Below, one piece after another: positions 5,787-6,856 of a DNA stretch of 6,856 nt; positions within the stretch are counted from its first letter, which is position 1; each line of letters begins with the position of its first letter. Source of the stretch: Chloroflexota bacterium (lineage in GTDB: Bacteria > Chloroflexota > Dehalococcoidia > Lucifugimonadales > JAPUKM01). The notes under the pieces were generated by a model. That model saw nothing but the letters and a program-made list of their open reading frames with translations. It searched no databases and was not told where the DNA came from. The stretch covers positions 1 through 6,856 of the forward strand of contig JAPUKM010000146.1 of NCBI GenBank assembly GCA_027295645.1, read 5' to 3'. The position numbers were made by a program, and so were the translations under genes.

Positions 5787-6856
5787 ATGTCTGTACGCCA
5801 AGGCTTCAAGATCTTGCTATCCAGCGGCTCCGGAAAGGCGGGGGTGATCCTCCTGCTGACCCTGGTCCTGACCTCCATCTTTGTGCTCGTGCGGTTGCCG
5901 CTGGACTTCGGCAACCAGCGCTGGAACAACCCCGCGGAGTGGGCGGACAATCCCAAGAGCGTTGCTCCGGAGTGGATGCGCCTGTTCGGGGGAAACGACT
6001 CGGTCCGCCACAAGCGCTTTCGAGCCCCGGAGCTCACGGCGGCGGAAGCGGGTGGGAGCGGCCACACCTTCACCTACGACTATGACAGCTCGCAGGCACC
6101 AACGTTCATCTCCCTCAGCGTCTCGGACGTTCGGTTCCACGGCGACCCGCCGGTCCTCCTGGTGGACGTGCTCCGCCCCGATGGCAGAGAGCTCCGGCTG
6201 CTGCAAACGGTCGTACGCGGTGCTCGCTCGGGTGAGACGTCGCCCATCACCCGCTACGGAGAGACACCCCTGCGGGTGCTCCTCTCCGCGAACCAGGACA
6301 CCCTTTCGGCCGCCGTGGAATTTCTCCGGCGTGAGTTCCAGGTGGACGTCACGACCAGGGAGTTGCAGGGCAACCTTGAGGAGATGCTATTCGGCACTCC
6401 GGACCCGGAGCGGGTGAACCGGTACATTCCCCTGGCCGGTCAGTACCGGTTCACCGTTCGCGCCCTGGTGCGCGACCCCGCCGACAGCGTCGGCGAGGTG
6501 AAGCTGGTCGTGGCGGGGACCCACTACGGTGTCATCGGAACGGACGGACTGGGCCGTGACCTGGCCCTGGGGCTTCTGTTCGGCTTCCCCGTCGCCCTGA
6601 CCATCGGCCTGTCCACCGCGCTGCTGGTCACCATTATCGGCACCTTCTTCGGCATCCTCAGCGGCTACATGGCCGGGAAGACCGACACTATTATCCAGCG
6701 GTTCGCCGATGTCTGGAGCAACATACCGCTGCTTCCCATCCTGATCTTCCTCATCTTTATCCTCGGGCAGAAGCTGTGGCTGGTGGTGGTCATCCTGATC
6801 GTCTTCGGATGGCCGGGGCTGACCATCGTGGTGCGGTCCATGGTGCTGCAGATACG
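5787..6856 (+). CDS. dppC: ABC transporter permease, DppC/OppC type, with large extracytoplasmic insertion, 3'-partial
   Basis: The frame runs open from the ATG at 5787 to the window end (356 whole codons). An in-frame TAA at 5775 limits the start, and no good Shine-Dalgarno sequence is visible, so translation may be coupled to the gene ending 26 bases upstream. Residues 1-18 are cytoplasmic and TM1 spans about 19-37. GTDGLGRDLALGLLFG (251-266) is the diagnostic DppC signature, followed by TM2 (about 267-292), the SGYMAGKTD turn, and TM segments near 312-326 and 330-346. The EAA loop that contacts the ATPase lies beyond the window. Ordinary DppC proteins have only a short loop between TM1 and GTD; here about 205 residues intervene (41-248). 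They start with NQRWNNPAEWADNPKSVAPEW and continue as a mainly beta-rich region. Its partner is the DppB-type protein, and ATPase genes should follow downstream. Substrate unknown. Confidence 0.92.
   Translation, partial: MSVRQGFKILLSSGSGKAGVILLLTLVLTSIFVLVRLPLDFGNQRWNNPAEWADNPKSVAPEWMRLFGGNDSVRHKRFRAPELTAAEAGGSGHTFTYDYDSSQAPTFISLSVSDVRFHGDPPVLLVDVLRPDGRELRLLQTVVRGARSGETSPITRYGETPLRVLLSANQDTLSAAVEFLRREFQVDVTTRELQGNLEEMLFGTPDPERVNRYIPLAGQYRFTVRALVRDPADSVGEVKLVVAGTHYGVIGTDGLGRDLALGLLFGFPVALTIGLSTALLVTIIGTFFGILSGYMAGKTDTIIQRFADVWSNIPLLPILIFLIFILGQKLWLVVVILIVFGWPGLTIVVRSMVLQI
6413..6455. repeat. Perfect 13-bp inverted repeat inside the DppC-type gene
   Basis: GGTGAACCGGTAC at 6413-6425 is the exact reverse complement of GTACCGGTTCACC at 6443-6455, again with a 17-base spacer. 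The arms encode VNRY and YRFT in the extracytoplasmic insertion. A second GC-rich hairpin follows (CGCCGAC 6479-6485 with GTCGGCG 6489-6495). No U-tract is present. Confidence 0.8.

Noticed and set aside
5881..6417. 178-codon plus-strand frame rich in Arg, Ser and Cys
   Set aside because: It overlaps the DppC-type gene in another frame. The DppC frame carries the GTDGLGRD signature and TM segments, whereas this one has no family features.
1..6856. tRNA, rRNA, CRISPR array, insertion sequence or attachment site
   Set aside because: No regularly spaced repeats, transposase-like frames, terminal repeats or tRNA-like folds were seen. Nearly all of the window is accounted for by four genes with uniform composition.

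Overview
The window is GC-rich and densely coding, with four genes on the + strand separated by only 24 to 28 bases. It reads as one operon fragment. The first gene is cut at the left edge and the fourth at the right edge, so the operon promoter and the ATPase genes expected for this kind of importer lie outside. The sequence suggests a bacterium that keeps its exported proteins on the cell surface. The binding protein has a cleavable type I signal peptide but no lipobox cysteine, and the first gene ends in a C-terminal membrane anchor. High GC, frequent AGG and ATA codons and an archaeal-looking transporter would fit a Chloroflexota lineage (Dehalococcoidia or SAR202 type). That is an inference; no taxonomic marker is present.

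Layout. Bases 1-2093 hold the 3' part of a gene for an exported Asp-box beta-propeller (sialidase-like fold) with an IPT/Ig-like domain, a coiled coil and a C-terminal transmembrane anchor. Bases 2118-4661 encode an 847-residue family 5 (DppA/OppA type) substrate-binding protein. Bases 4690-5760 encode a DppB/OppB-type permease. Bases 5787-6856 encode most of a DppC/OppC-type permease with a very large extracytoplasmic insertion; this gene is still open at the window end.

How they work together: the binding protein should capture a peptide or similar ligand outside the cell and pass it to the DppB/DppC channel, powered by ATPases encoded beyond the window. The propeller protein may bind or display the polymer or ligand near the importer, but its function is not proven.

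The most interesting feature is the domain order of the binding protein. The half that is normally C-terminal comes right after the signal peptide, and the normally N-terminal half follows it. This is a circular permutation of the family 5 fold, with an Ig-like domain and a Pro/Thr stalk added at the new C-terminus. It goes with an approximately 205-residue insertion in DppC and an enlarged first loop in DppB, so the importer is elaborated on its outer face. At nucleotide level, the two permease genes each carry a perfect 13-bp inverted repeat with a 17-base spacer.
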